A stretch of DNA of 64,000 bases from Carposina sasakii (Eukaryota > Arthropoda > Insecta > Lepidoptera > Carposinidae): assembly GCA_014607495.2 (NCBI GenBank), contig CP053152.1, positions 6,386,001-6,450,000 of the forward strand. Direction: 5' to 3'. Every line of letters begins with the position of its first letter. Within the stretch, counting starts at the first letter, position 1. The position numbers and the translations under genes were made by a program. The notes below the pieces were generated by a model, which ran no database searches, was not told where the DNA came from, and saw nothing but the letters and a program-made list of their open reading frames with translations. Shown here one piece after another: positions 1 through 10,207 of this stretch.

Positions 1-215
1 CAATCTGTTCAGATATGAGTGGTAAAGGAAAACGGTCAGCAACGGTGTTATCGTTCAACTCCCTATAATCGACACACATTCTATCTGAACCGTCTTTTTT
101 TTTACCAAAAGTATCGGGCTTGCGAACGGTGAAGAACTAGGTCTAATTACCTTAGCATTAAGCAGCTCGTTGATCTTGCCCCTCACAATCTGACGTTCAT
201 CTGGGGTCAGCCTGT
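1..215 (-). pseudogene. Start of the gypsy reverse transcriptase, cut by the window edge
   Basis: Reading leftward on the minus strand, after the Gag-protease frame stops, a second frame gives the conserved linker and first RT motifs of gypsy Pol: LTPDERQIV, then SPFASP and a KKK run. It then shifts frame again at an A-rich run (about 100-115) before a CVDY-like motif. At least two frameshifts therefore separate protease from RT, so this Pol is a pseudogene. The rest (RT core, RNase H, integrase) would lie left of position 1. Confidence 0.75.
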
Positions 216-1804
216 ATGGGCGACGATTTACCGTCTACGAGCCGTATCTGCATAGGTTCAGTGTCAGCAGGAGAAGTAGGTGTACCGGTAATGAAACTAA
301 GCTTGAACCGTTCTAAAATCTCAATCAACCTAGGTCTGTATTCATTACTAACGTCAGTATCTACCAAGTCAAGGTCTATACCATTATTTGCAACTACATC
401 ACATGATTCGACTATGTTAATTTTCTCGAAACGTACTTTATCTACCGACATATGTACAGTCAAACCGATAGCTAGAATTTCACGTCCGATCATAATGTTG
501 TATCGCAAACAATGGTCAGGTAAAACATGAAGGAGTATCTCAAAGTTAATATTGTCAATGTCAATTGTCGTTAAAATTTGCATGGTCGAGGCTATAGAAG
601 TTTGTCCTATACCAGTCATAGAAACATTGTCATAAATTCGCTTACCACTAAATTTCAAAGCAATCGATTCTTTAACTAAGGAACACTCTGAACCTGAGTC
701 GTAAGTAAATGGGAATGACTCACCAGAGTGACGCAGAGAACCCGAAGGCGCATTCACAATGCACACGTCTACTCGCTTTTCCTTAGCTGGATCAGTTCCA
801 GTGCCGCCGCCGGTACCGTTGTTCCCCTCCTTGATTTTCCTCTTCGGGCAGTCGGATGCATAGTGGCCTTGTTCCCGGCAGTTGAAGCAGGTGATGCGAT
901 CGGTTCTCCCTGTAGGTTGGTTGGTCGAGTTATGGTCCCCGTGAAAGGAACTGTGTTTGGACCGGTCATCTTGCTTCTTCGAATTGGCTTTGTTGCGACA
1001 TTGAAGAGATTTGTGGCCTAGTTGTCCACAATTAAAGCACTTGATGGTCACAGCAGATCCATTAGGTCGGTTTCTTTTTAGGTCGGGTCCATCACGATAA
1101 ATACTTGATGAATAACTTCTCTTCAGGAACGAGACAGCCTTCAGTTCCTTTTGTAAATGGTTACGCGTCTTGATATCAGTCGTTATAGCAATCCTCTGAA
1201 CACGTGGCTCTTGTTTTGAAATATGAGCTAAGACAGTGGCTGTTGCTATCTGTTCTGTAGTCAGTCCATTCCACCTTGCCATTAAGGATGTTATGAGGGT
1301 AGCGGCGTATGAGGCCAGGCACTCGTTATCTCTCGGTTTCTTGTCGTGCATACTGATGAGAAAGGAAGCAGCAGTTTCAGGACAGTCATACCTTGCTACG
1401 AAAAGCTCCTTAAAATCGGCCCACGTCATATTAGGAAACGATATTGAAGACAGCCAAGATGATGCTTCGCCCTTGAGTGCGTGGCTTAACGCGATCATCA
1501 GAGAAGATCCATGGCGATGTCGATCTGTGATACACATGTCCGCGGTCGTTATCCAAGCTCGGGCGTCGATGTCTCTTTTCTCTGGGTCGAAATCAGGAAG
1601 GCGAATAGAGTCCGAAGATGCAGGTAGTTTTATTGCTTGCACCAACGCCAGAAAATTTTGATTTTGTTGCTCGAAGAGAAGACGCCATTTTTCTTCGCTC
1701 GAGTCACTATTTGAAGCACGTGTTTCATGTGGGTGATCCGGGTTGCATCCCACTTCTGATGACGTAGATGGGTCGAATGGCGTGCCGTTAGGTGTGTCCG
1801 ACAT
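197..1804 (-). CDS. Gag-protease ORF of a Ty3/gypsy-type LTR retrotransposon (partial, degraded)
   Basis: The ORF encodes about 535 residues from the ATG at 1804, which gives MSDTPNG. An in-frame ATG 14 codons upstream (1846) is less likely because its extension looks non-coding. In order it has an N-terminal Gag/capsid-like region, two CCHC zinc knuckles (CX2CX4HX4C) at about residues 256-269 and 306-319, and a retropepsin-like aspartic protease with the active-site motif DSG at about residue 369. A further downstream motif, IMIGREIL, fits a retropepsin C-terminal part. Gag would package element RNA and the protease would process Gag-Pol. The frame ends at 197-199, just before RT homology resumes in another frame, so the copy looks inactive. 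The order Gag, protease, RT in one frame is typical of Ty3/gypsy. Bel/Pao is less likely. No LTR is recognisable in the window. Confidence 0.88.
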   Translation of the reverse strand: MSDTPNGTPFDPSTSSEVGCNPDHPHETRASNSDSSEEKWRLLFEQQNQNFLALVQAIKLPASSDSIRLPDFDPEKRDIDARAWITTADMCITDRHRHGSSLMIALSHALKGEASSWLSSISFPNMTWADFKELFVARYDCPETAASFLISMHDKKPRDNECLASYAATLITSLMARWNGLTTEQIATATVLAHISKQEPRVQRIAITTDIKTRNHLQKELKAVSFLKRSYSSSIYRDGPDLKRNRPNGSAVTIKCFNCGQLGHKSLQCRNKANSKKQDDRSKHSSFHGDHNSTNQPTGRTDRITCFNCREQGHYASDCPKRKIKEGNNGTGGGTGTDPAKEKRVDVCIVNAPSGSLRHSGESFPFTYDSGSECSLVKESIALKFSGKRIYDNVSMTGIGQTSIASTMQILTTIDIDNINFEILLHVLPDHCLRYNIMIGREILAIGLTVHMSVDKVRFEKINIVESCDVVANNGIDLDLVDTDVSNEYRPRLIEILERFKLSFITGTPTSPADTEPMQIRLVDGKSSPIQADPR

Positions 1805-2190
1805 CTTCCAAAATCCGAAATAAAGAATGCGGCGTGTAGTAAACAAGCTTAATTAGGAATCACAAACACTTTCACTGTATCTACGCACAAGATTACTAGG
1901 ATTCTAGCGGATAACGTAGAAACGTGGTAAGTACAAGACAGAGGCTGATTAGCACCCGTGCTTCGCTCGACAGACGCAACAAGCAAGCGACGAATACCCT
2001 CCGGCTCAATTCAAACGACCCGGTGGTCGTTGTAAATCTACAGTGGCGCCCTCTCAGTACTCTGTCTTGTCTTTACCCAAGTGACAGCTGTCCTCAAGTC
2101 AGTGATAGCTGTCGACTTGACGTTTCTAACTTCAACGATTGAAAATAGATGGCGTTGGAGATCCGACTGTAGGATATGACATCTTGATCT
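1805..2190. other. Region upstream of gag, no clear LTR
   Basis: Between the gag start and the first SINE-like tail there is no ORF with recognisable homology. On element orientation this should hold leader and 5' LTR. I see no confident primer-binding site or TG...CA LTR ends, so the right boundary of the retroelement is undetermined. Confidence 0.4.
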
Positions 2191-2194
2191 CCGA

Positions 2195-2290
2195 CACATA
2201 TATTCCCCATACACTGGGGGAGGCCTACGTCCAGCAGTGAACTGCAATAGGCTGACGATGATGATGATGACGATGACGATGACGATGACA
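2195..2290 (+). repeat. SINE-like (GAT)n-tailed repeat, 3' end only
   Basis: The segment GGCCTACGTCCAGCAGTG followed by ACTGCAATAGGCTGA and a (GAT)n/(GAC)n tail is the shared 3' end of a family seen also at 7620, 11010, 28799, 51027 and, inverted, 61195. The simple repeat tail produces the poly-Ser and poly-Ile ORFs on the minus strand, which are not genes. Confidence 0.8.
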
Positions 2291-2446
2291 GTAACCATAT
2301 CTTAGCACAGACTAAATATAATATTACGAGTACGAGTAGCACAGATATTAATTAGTTACTACGTACCGTATCTCCATCGTAGTAATTCGTAGCACTGCTA
2401 CGCGGTAGCGTCGCCCGCGCAGTGTCTGCCTATGCCAGCCAATATG

Positions 2447-2591
2447 GTCGATTCCGGCAGTCACACTTAAACCTAAACGTAAAATTAGTCTTACCTGATC
2501 TTTTCTCTCTCAGCCATTTATGTTAAGAACAGAGAGAGATAGACCTGAGTAAGATTAGGTTTAGGTTTAAGTGTGACTGCCGGAATCGACC
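2447..2591. mobile_element. Short foldback MITE of about 145 bp
   Basis: The sequence starting GGTCGATTCCGGCAGTCACA is repeated in inverse at the right end, closing with GGAATCGACC. The arms are about 55-60 bp with a few mismatches around a short centre. No coding capacity is seen. Flanking duplication is not clear. The next 640 bp (to about 3230) hold only AT-rich sequence and a weak inverted pair around 2641-2780. Confidence 0.7.
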
Positions 2592-3234
2592 CTTATGTCT
2601 ATTCTAAATACACTATTATGAATTTAAGCTTTGGTTTTCTAGGATAGCTGTGCCGACATATATCGGACTTATCACGCCCTCTTTACGGTGTCAACATGCC
2701 CCTTTACAGTGTCAACATGTCCCTTCAATATATTGGCACAGCTGGCCGCTATGATAGCACCGATATCCTAAGAAACAAAAGCGTAACAAACAATCTTAGT
2801 GGAATGTTAGTAAGGAACGTTTTTTCATCTATCAAAAATTTTAATATTTAAATGCAAATATGGAACTGAAAAAAAAAAACATTAAGACTCTTTGTAACCT
2901 ACCAAGTTTTATGTTGAAAGTAAGCGAAATAATTCTAAAGCATTAGTTATATTGTTTTTCCTTCCGTTTGAACATTAGATTTTCTCTGAATCGCAGATTG
3001 AATCACCCCTCCAAGTTTTATGTACGATATAACCAGTATCCTTGTATTGCTTTGCCGAACATAACTATCTCATCTCCGGTCTGATATTTATACTTTGTGG
3101 GTTTTTCTATATTTTTTATGCGTACTTGAAGAAAAAATTTCACTATACATATCTATAGATATTCAATAATACGATCAAATACCACATAGAACAATACTTA
3201 TAGATAAGTCGATGACCTGATCAAAGTTTGTCTG

Positions 3235-3440
3235 CCTAATAAACCTACCTATAGGTAGGTTTGTTGTTTTTTTTCCCTTTATTAGGCAATTTTTTTTATT
3301 TGCTCTCTGTAGGAACTATCCTTGTACTTCAAGGAATGGTCTTAAAAAAATAGCGAAATCGGTTCAGCAGTTCTTGAGATTTGTGCTTAGCAACACATTT
3401 AGCGTTTGATTTTTATATTATAGATTATTGATTATGCAGG
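3235..3440 (-). repeat. Decayed Helitron-like (Lep1-type) fragment
   Basis: On the minus strand this carries the family's hallmark middle: a phrase meaning 'aacggctgaaccgatttcg' in decayed form, followed by the CTTGAAGTACAAGG stretch that recurs at 23545. No intact CTAG-T end is visible here. Confidence 0.45.
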
Positions 3441-3454
3441 ATTTTGAGATCTAC

Positions 3455-3900
3455 CTGCGGTGATAGCTCAAAGGTTTAGACATGCGCCTTCCAGTGAGAC
3501 GGACAGGTACCACTGAATTTATTTTAAGTACGAATTTTAATATTCCAAAATTGTCGCTTAGCTAATAATAATCCTTGGCAATTTGAGTTCGGAAGAATAT
3601 AGCGCGCTGACCAACTTTCAAGTATAAAAATTGTCGTACTATTTAACTTGAAGTTGAGCTATTTAAGTTAATACTTGTTGAAGAACAAGTTAAGCGGCAC
3701 CACACAAATAGTCTTATTTGAACTTTAGCCAAGTTCTATAACGTCAGTTTCACTAATGCTGCGAAACTAAGCTCATTGTAAGTTTTGTTAAGCGATCCTA
3801 AGCTGTTATAGCTTCTGTGTAGTTTGTACATAAAGGAAAATGCACGATTTCTAATCTAGTGATTTTCCACTAGACGACACGACAAAGACACCAATTCATA
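3455..3900. other. Non-coding stretch with a possible tRNA-derived SINE remnant
   Basis: Around 3458-3500 the phrase GCGGTGATAGCTCAAAGG resembles the A-box part of lepidopteran tRNA-derived SINEs, but no B box follows. The segment 3507-3565 recurs in similar form at 5410-5470. The remainder to 3900 shows nothing I recognise. Confidence 0.3.
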
Positions 3901-5400
3901 TTCATATTATTATTATTGTATCTCTTTGGTAAAATTCTCGGGACTACAGAGTCTCGGTCCTTTGAGAGGCGTGCATCGGGTCGCAGCAAAGATATAGAGG
4001 CCCTTTTAAAAGAACTTTAATATGGTTTGGGATACACATGGCGGATACCATCACCGAACGTACAATATGATACACCCAGCGATGGTCCCCGCCATGTGCA
4101 AGACTATTGGAGTGCAGAACTATGTCATGCGACGGGAAACAAAGGTCATATATTATATAATTATATAATTATATAACCTTCGGCCGCAAACACCGACCCT
4201 TGGATGGTCAGTATACTCTTGGAGTAGAACTAATTAAACGCGTCACCTTCATGAGGGATTTGGGAGTTGTATTCGACGACCGCCTCACTTTTCATGAGCA
4301 CATGAAAAAACTTGCTTCTAGCTGTTTTCGGACTCTGGGCTTTGTGATCCGAAACTGCCGAGAGTTTGGGGATCCCAGGGTTATTAAACTCGTATATACC
4401 GCCTTGGTAAGGAGTAAGATAGAGAGCTCGTCTATAGTGTGGAATCCGTATGAGTGTACTTACGCCCTGCTTCTAGAGAAGGTCCAGAAGGCTTTCCTAA
4501 GATTTCTCTACAAGAAAACGTACGGGTATTACCCTTTCCTTTACCCTACAAAATTTCTACAAGGAGCCTTGGGTGTCAACTCTCTGGAAGTAAGGCGTAA
4601 CCACAACCTCATGTTGACAGGCTGTCATGCTTTGCGTGGCGACTCCGATTGTCCGTTACTTGTCGAGCAACTGGTAAGACTGTTTGTCCCCGATATCCCT
4701 AAGATTTGCCTTAGACCTCGCCGGCACGCGCTACTGGCCGTCCCGCCAGCGCGTACGGTAGCTCACAAAAACTCGCCACTTCTCCGCGCACTAACAATGC
4801 TAAATGCACTCTTGGCATCAGCACCAGAGTGTGATCTGTTTATGAGTGCATGGCCGTCTGTGAGTCGTGAGTGTCTGAGATACTGTGAGATGGTGAATGA
4901 GTGAGCATGAATGCCTATTTTTTTATCTGATATTTTAATGCACATTATACCTATAATTGTTAAAGTTATCATGATATCTACATTTCAAGGCGCATTGGCG
5001 CAAGCTGTAATGCTTTGTAATATGGTTATAAATAAATAAATAAATAAATAAATGTATATGACTATTGTACGTCCGAAATGGACAAACTGTTGGATCAAAA
5101 ATTAAATATGTATCAACAAATGTATGTACCTACCCAGTTATGACAATAAAAATCTATCTAACTATCTATCTATCATGGGCTATGTGGGTGAATGTTGGAT
5201 GGAGTTAGGTAACCGGGCTATTAAATGACACTAACGGACGCCTGCCAATACAACCAAGTCTCATAATTGTTTGGTGGCAGGCAGTGACTTGCCGACTCAT
5301 TTCATGGGCCCCCTGAATCGGCCGCACGCACGGAGCGACAAAGAGGGCAACATTTGGTGAGTGGCTAGGGTGGAGGTAGGTGGTATGTATGTATAATAGA
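3901..5400 (-). repeat. LINE/SINE-type repeat copy split by a LINE insertion
   Basis: 3920-4140 and 5195-5400 match, in order, the continuous copy at 25340-25800. Shared phrases include GGCGTGCATCGGG, GGGATACACATGGCGGATAC, GATGGTCCCCGCCATGTGC and, in the right part, GGACGCCTGCC and GGCAGTGACTTGCC. The run of TTA triplets at the left end looks like a (TAA)n tail read on the minus strand. The 4.15-5.19 kb LINE fragment lies between the halves and so arrived later. Confidence 0.65.
4200..4904 (+). pseudogene. LINE (Jockey/CR1-like) C-terminal reverse transcriptase fragment
   Basis: An open frame of about 234 codons encodes the region after the RT catalytic core of a non-LTR retrotransposon. Typical motifs are DLGVVFDDRLTFHEH, RTLGFVIRNC, YTALVRSKIE, VWNPYE and EKVQKAFLRFLY. 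These are the conserved thumb/connection motifs of Jockey- and CR1-group elements. The fingers, palm with the catalytic Asp box, and endonuclease are missing, so it is a 5'-truncated copy. The frame is unbroken, which suggests a fairly recent insertion. It ends in a simple (AAAT)n tail at 5031-5053 and, further on, (TATC)n. It lies inside an older repeat copy (3901-5400). Confidence 0.85.
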
Positions 5401-5409
5401 TATATACAA

Positions 5410-5770
5410 TCGGGCCTGTACCAATGAATTTATTTCATGTACAGATTTTAATATTGCAAAAATTGTCACTTAGCTCGTGCCTCGGAAAGCACGTAAAACC
5501 GTTGGTCCTGCCCCTGATCTCTCTCCGGTCGTGTCGGCTTTCCATCCCATCGGACTATGAGAGTAACGGAATAGAGAGTGCATCTGTGTTTACGCACACA
5601 CTTGTGCACTATAATATCTCCTGCGTACCTGGCCAATTTCCGTAGAGATTGGTCGCCTTGGCCGAAATACGGTTGGAGATCATCATCATTCATCACATAT
5701 AATTACGCCTTTATCCCTTACGGGGTAGGCAGAGCACCAAGGGCCGATAGAACCACATGGTGCTACTTTT
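5410..5770 (+). repeat. Lepidopteran-style dispersed repeat(s)
   Basis: 5575-5690 holds a phrase family with GTGCACTATAATATCTCCTG and TTGGTCGCCTTGGCCGAAAT. 5698-5760 (CCTTTATCCCTTACGGGGTA, AGCACCAAGGGCCGAT) recurs in inverted orientation at 21815-21870. The repeat identity is not resolved. The short ORFs here are not genes. Confidence 0.5.
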
Positions 5771-5844
5771 GAGGGTACGTATGTATAAGATTTTTTGTAT
5801 TTTCGTTTGTTCCTTTTTGAGTAGTTCTTATTTACATTTTAGTT

Positions 5845-6156
5845 CGGGTTTATTCTGAGAAGATTTCTGACGAGATTTTTGAGAGAGCTTTTGTACGTAG
5901 TAACTTGGAGTTCGCATCGCAGGTCTGGAATCCGAGATATGAGACCTACATCACTCGTATTGATGGTATTCAGAGAAGGTTCATCAAGTACCTTTGCTGC
6001 CGTACCGGCATCCGATACCGCCCGGAAGATTACATCGATGTGTACAGGAGACACCATTTGCACCCTCTTACCTTGCGAAGAGAAATGGCGGACTTGGTGT
6101 ATCTTCTAGAGGTTGTTTCTGGTGCTGTTGACTGCTGCTCCACTTTCTTGTATTGA
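5845..6156 (+). pseudogene. Second LINE (Jockey/CR1-like) C-terminal fragment
   Basis: The frame ending at 6154-6156 reads NLEFASQVWNPRYETYI and DGIQRRFIKYLC, the same post-RT motifs as the 4200-4904 fragment but from a different, more decayed element. An in-frame start is not expected because only the C-terminal part is present. It is non-functional. Confidence 0.75.
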
Positions 6157-6235
6157 CTTTAAGGTCCCTGGAAAAACGCTTCGATCCAACCGAATTGAAT
6201 TTTTCTAGTAAGACTTAAGACAAATAAAGTAGTAG

Positions 6236-6553
6236 ATCAAATAAAGTAAGTTTATGCAAAAAAAAGCTGGGTAACGATGTAATAAAAAAAAATACTTCAT
6301 CGGGCGAAATTCATAGTGTCCAGTGTTTATGCTAGTTTTTTCATAGACAAATATTAATTATTTCTCGTGAAAAAATCTTGCTACACGCGTCAATGTGCAT
6401 TTATGCAGAAAAACGCAGTCTATTTACTCAACTTTGGACCCTAATATTTTGGAAACCAGACACTTCCCAGGTATGCTTGCATGGAAAAAAATGATCGTGA
6501 TGATGAGGAGGTTCCGTAGTTTTCGGGAACGTTGACGACCAAAAATCATCCTG
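6236..6553 (+). mobile_element. TACAGGRTG MITE, 5'-truncated copy
   Basis: This copy carries the family landmarks in order: TCAAATAAAGTAAGTTTATG, a tract near GTGTCCAGTGTTTATGC, CAGACACTTCCCAGGTATGC, and the right end ACCAAAAATCATCCTGTA. The left terminal inverted repeat is missing. Sequence to 7600 is AT-rich with no supported feature. Confidence 0.85.
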
Positions 6554-7619
6554 TATATACATATGTATATATAGCTATATAATATATACATATATAAGTA
6601 TAGGATAAGTACATAAGTGGTTTTGCTTGTATTGCACCGAACTATTTTGCTATATTTTGTTGCATACTTGTGGAGACCTTAATTTAGCTGTACGTCACTA
6701 TATTGTTTTTATTACTATGTTCATAGCTGTTGGTCTTCCAAATACCAAATAAATTAATAAAAGATGTCGAATTGATTAAAAATGTACAAGAGAAGTGACA
6801 GAAGGTACATAAATAGTTTGATCAATGGAAATTCTCGAGAATTTGACCCAATAGACCCGAGTACAAGAATATTGCTTTACAATGTTAATTAATTATATTA
6901 GAAGGGTAGAGACCGCCTACATCAGTCAAGAAATACAATACGGGCACCGTTGTCAGTACTAGGGCATTTAATAAATGTACGAAATTATTCAATTAAATTT
7001 TGTTGATGACTAATATTTCTACATGTGATGAAATAGAAACATTTTTATTCTTACCCCAATTACTTGGCATAAGGACACTCGAATAATAATAACTTAATCA
7101 TCGCACATAATTATATCTTCAAGTTACCTACCGTTGATCAGAAAGGGCAAAAAAATATTAACAAATTATTTAAGAAGCAATTGTAGGGAGTAATAAGTAC
7201 ACAAATTACTATAGTAATTACAGAACATGATAAGAAATTCTTGGTGATTTCATAATTATGGTTCTATGATAATATAATGTGGATGAAATTCGTTTTTACC
7301 AATATTACATGTGTTTATTTAAAAAATTATAGTTTTGATTATTTTTATGCCTAACAAATCAATTTAAAAAAATATATAACCTAGATTTCTGAACTCGATG
7401 TATAAAATCCGCCATATAATATTATTAAATTCTCGAAGGAATACCTTACCTTCAGCTATTTACCTATATTATTATAGCGACTTCCGTGTTGGAAGTTAAT
7501 AAAGGTTTTATATCTCATATGATTTCAATTTACCTGCTTTTAGCTATGTAGTATTTTCTAATAGGTATTATTAAATCTTTGTTTTGACAAATAAATAATA
7601 CACTTTTACTCGTTTATTT

Positions 7620-7822
7620 AATAAGGGTTTCCGGAGAGGTGGGCAGCAGCACCTCCCGTAATGACGACATAGTCCAAAATACAAACTGCGGTCACCAACC
7701 CGCCTGCCCAGCGTGGTGACTACGGGCAAAACCCCCCTGTGGCAGTAGCCTTGTGGCGTGCCCTGGGGGGGGCCTACGCCCAGCAGTGGACTGCAATAGG
7801 CTGATGATGATGATGATGACCC
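7620..7822 (+). repeat. SINE-like (GAT)n-tailed repeat, 5'-truncated
   Basis: It starts within GGGTTTCCGGAGAGGTGGGC, continues through CACCAACCCGCCTGCCCAGC and GTGGTGACTACGGGCAAA, and ends CTGCAATAGGCTGATGATGA. Same family as 28799-29055. Confidence 0.85.
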
Positions 7823-7959
7823 GTTTATTTGTATTATGTATAGTAACCATGGAAACGAACACAGTGCCATGATCACTCTCAGCACCAAAGTTTTACTGTA
7901 TTATATTCACATGTAATACTAACAGAGAATTATAATTTGTCCGAAAGAGGTTTTTATTT

Positions 7960-9310
7960 TATTTTTAACCGACTTCAAAAAAAGGAGGAGGTTCTCAATT
8001 CGTCTGTATGTATAATATTTTTTTTTTATGTATGTTCACCGATATTTCCGTCAATTATAGACGGATTTCAAAAAAAAATTTTTTGTTGGATAGAGTTCAC
8101 TTCTGAGGTGGTCCCATTTTCACCAGGTCAGGATCTGATGATGGGATCCAGGAGAAATCAAGGGCAACCACCGAAAATTGTATGCACGCATGGTGCTTTT
8201 GTTACGTAATCATGTCTTACTCAGGTATATGCTTCAGGGTGTCAACATCTAATGCTGCTGTGCTGATGATGAAGCTACAGAACTCCTTAACGGTTAGGAG
8301 TTTGGATACAGTACTGCAATTGGTCAATGGAAACTATTTAGTAGTATGTAGGGCTAACGTGTTACTTGAATCAACATCTAGATGCTGCTGTGCTGATGAT
8401 GAAGCTACAGAACTCCTTAACGGTTAGGAGTTGGGAGACAGTACTGCAATAGGTCGATGAAAACTATTTAGTAGTATATAAGGCTAACGTGTTACTTGAA
8501 TCAACATCTGATGCTGCTGTGCTGATGATGAAGCTACAGAACTCCTTAACGGTTAGGAGTTGGGAGACAGTACAGCAATTGGTCGATGAAAACTATTTAG
8601 TAGTGTGTAGGGCTGACGTATTACTCGAATCAACATCTGATGCTGCTGTGCTGATGATAAAGCTACAGAACTCCTTAACGGTTAGGAGTTGGGAGACAGT
8701 ACAGCAATTGGTCGATGGAAACTATTTAGTACTATGTAGGGCTAACGTGTTACTTGAATCAACATCTGATGCTGCTGTGCTAATGATGAAGCTACAGAAC
8801 AACTCCATAGTACTGCAATTGGTCGATGGAAACTATTTATTAGTATGTAGGGCAAACGTGTTACTTGAATCAACATCTGATGCTGCTGTGCTGATGATGA
8901 AGCTACAGAAGTCCTTAATGGTTAGGAGTTGGGAGACAGTACTGCAATTGGTCGATGGAAACTATTTAGTAGTATGTAGGGCTAACGTGTTACTTGAATC
9001 AACATCTGATGCTGCTGTTCTGACGATGAAGCTACAGAATTCCTTAACGTTTAGGAGTTGGGAGACAGTACTGCAATTGGTCGATGGAAACTATATAGTA
9101 GTATGTAGGGCTAACTTGTTGCTTGTGAGGTATACTTGAATCAAAATCTGATGCTGCTGTGCTGATGGTCAAGCTACAGAACTCCTTAACGGTTAGGAGT
9201 TAGGGGACAGTACTGCAATTGGTCGATGGAAACTATATATGTAGGGCTAACGTGATACTTATACGGGTAGATACTACTCCTGAGATGGTAATGATGAAAA
9301 CCTTAGGTAT
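7960..9310 (+). repeat. AACCGACTTC-type repeat containing a 129-bp minisatellite
   Basis: It begins TTTAACCGACTTCAAAAAAA with GGAGGAGGTTCTCAATTCG, a phrase common in lepidopteran genomes. It then has unique-looking sequence (GGTGGTCCCATTTTCACCAG), the tandem array (8243-9245) and a short tail to about 9310. Confidence 0.7.
8243..9245 (+). repeat. Tandem array: eight units of about 129 bp
   Basis: The landmark CAACATCTGATGCTGCTGTG recurs at 8243, 8372, 8502, 8631, 8760, 8871, 9000 and (diverged) 9142. The steps are 129, 130, 129, 129, 111, 129 and 142. As 129 is 43 codons, units 3 to 7 form one ORF (8489-9139) with a repeated 43-residue peptide. Unit 1 (CTAATGC), unit 2 (extra A plus a stop in AGGTCGATGA) and the 111-bp unit show ordinary minisatellite decay. 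There is no start context, no splice signals and no known domain. I treat it as non-coding. Confidence 0.9.
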
Positions 9311-10154
9311 ACATGGTGTTTTTTCGTTGCCACCCTTAACTAAGGGTACGTACTCTATACATCAAATAAAGTAAGTTTATGCAAAAAAAAAATGCTGAGA
9401 AACGATGTAAATTTTTATTGAAACAATTTTTTTATTAGGTACTTGATCGGCGAAATGTATAGTGTCACCGATGATTACTCGTTGGCGCAGCAGTATATTC
9501 AGGATGCGGAGTCAAACATCGCAGTTGCTATGTAGAACTATTTATTTATCACTTATACAGTTAAAGCTGCTTCGGGCGATATAACATTCGGGGAAAGAAG
9601 CAGCAAGAAACCCGATTCGCCGTAAATAGATTATATCGTTGCAATGTTTTTTAAATAGAACAGAGATCGAGCAGAGTAACGTCTTACAAACTCAACAGTC
9701 AAGAAAAAAGTGACACCATTTAGTTTCTACCCTGCTATTTATACAACCATCGCAACCTCTCAGAACAATATTGCAGGAGTCATAATAGCTACTTTTATAA
9801 AATATAGCCTTTAATCAATTGACTTTATATAATAATAATAATTAATATTATAAGGTACGCTATATATTCATATGTATGATGTGGTGCTGACTGTAAACTG
9901 TAACAATAGTGTCCAGTGTTTATGTTAGTTTTTTTTATAGACAGATATTAATTATTTCTATAAATCTATCTAAAAATCTTGCTACGCGCGTCTATGTGCA
10001 TTCATGCAGAAAAATGCAGTCTATTTACTCAACTTTGGACCCTAATATTTTGGAAACCAGACACTTCCCAGGTATGCTTCCAAGGAGAAAAATGATAGTG
10101 ATGATGAGGAGATTACGTAGTTTTCGGGAACGTTGACGACCAAAAATCAGCCTG
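9311..10154 (+). mobile_element. TACAGGRTG MITE split by a 439-bp insertion
   Basis: The left part (9311-9466) has GTTGCCACCCTTAACTAAGG and TCAAATAAAGTAAGTTTATG. The right part (9906-10154) resumes at ATAGTGTCCAGTGTTTATG and ends ACCAAAAATCAGCCTGTA. The insertion lies exactly at ATAGTGTC, which is present on both sides. Confidence 0.88.
9467..9905. mobile_element. Insertion of unknown class with 8-bp target duplication
   Basis: The 439-bp segment interrupts a MITE and is flanked by ATAGTGTC at 9459-9466 and 9906-9913. The ends (ACCGATGATTACTC and CTGTAAACTGTAACA) do not form an obvious terminal inverted repeat, and there is no poly-A tail. An 8-bp duplication fits hAT, P or Merlin elements, but without TIRs the class is open. 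Confidence 0.7.
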
Positions 10155-10207
10155 TATAAACTAGCATCTATTTAAGTCCACAACGCATTAACACAACTAA
10201 AAATCGA

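Noticed and set aside
216..1661. Plus-strand ORFs opposite the gag-protease frame
   Set aside because: Antisense shadows without homology. The minus strand has the zinc knuckles and protease motif.
2038..2342. Poly-Ser and poly-Ile/Val ORFs on the minus strand
   Set aside because: They are translations of the (GAT)n tail of a SINE-like repeat.
8489..9139. Protein-coding gene with 43-residue repeats
   Set aside because: The ORF is explained by a minisatellite period divisible by three. It has no promoter or splice context, and neighbouring units carry stops and indels.
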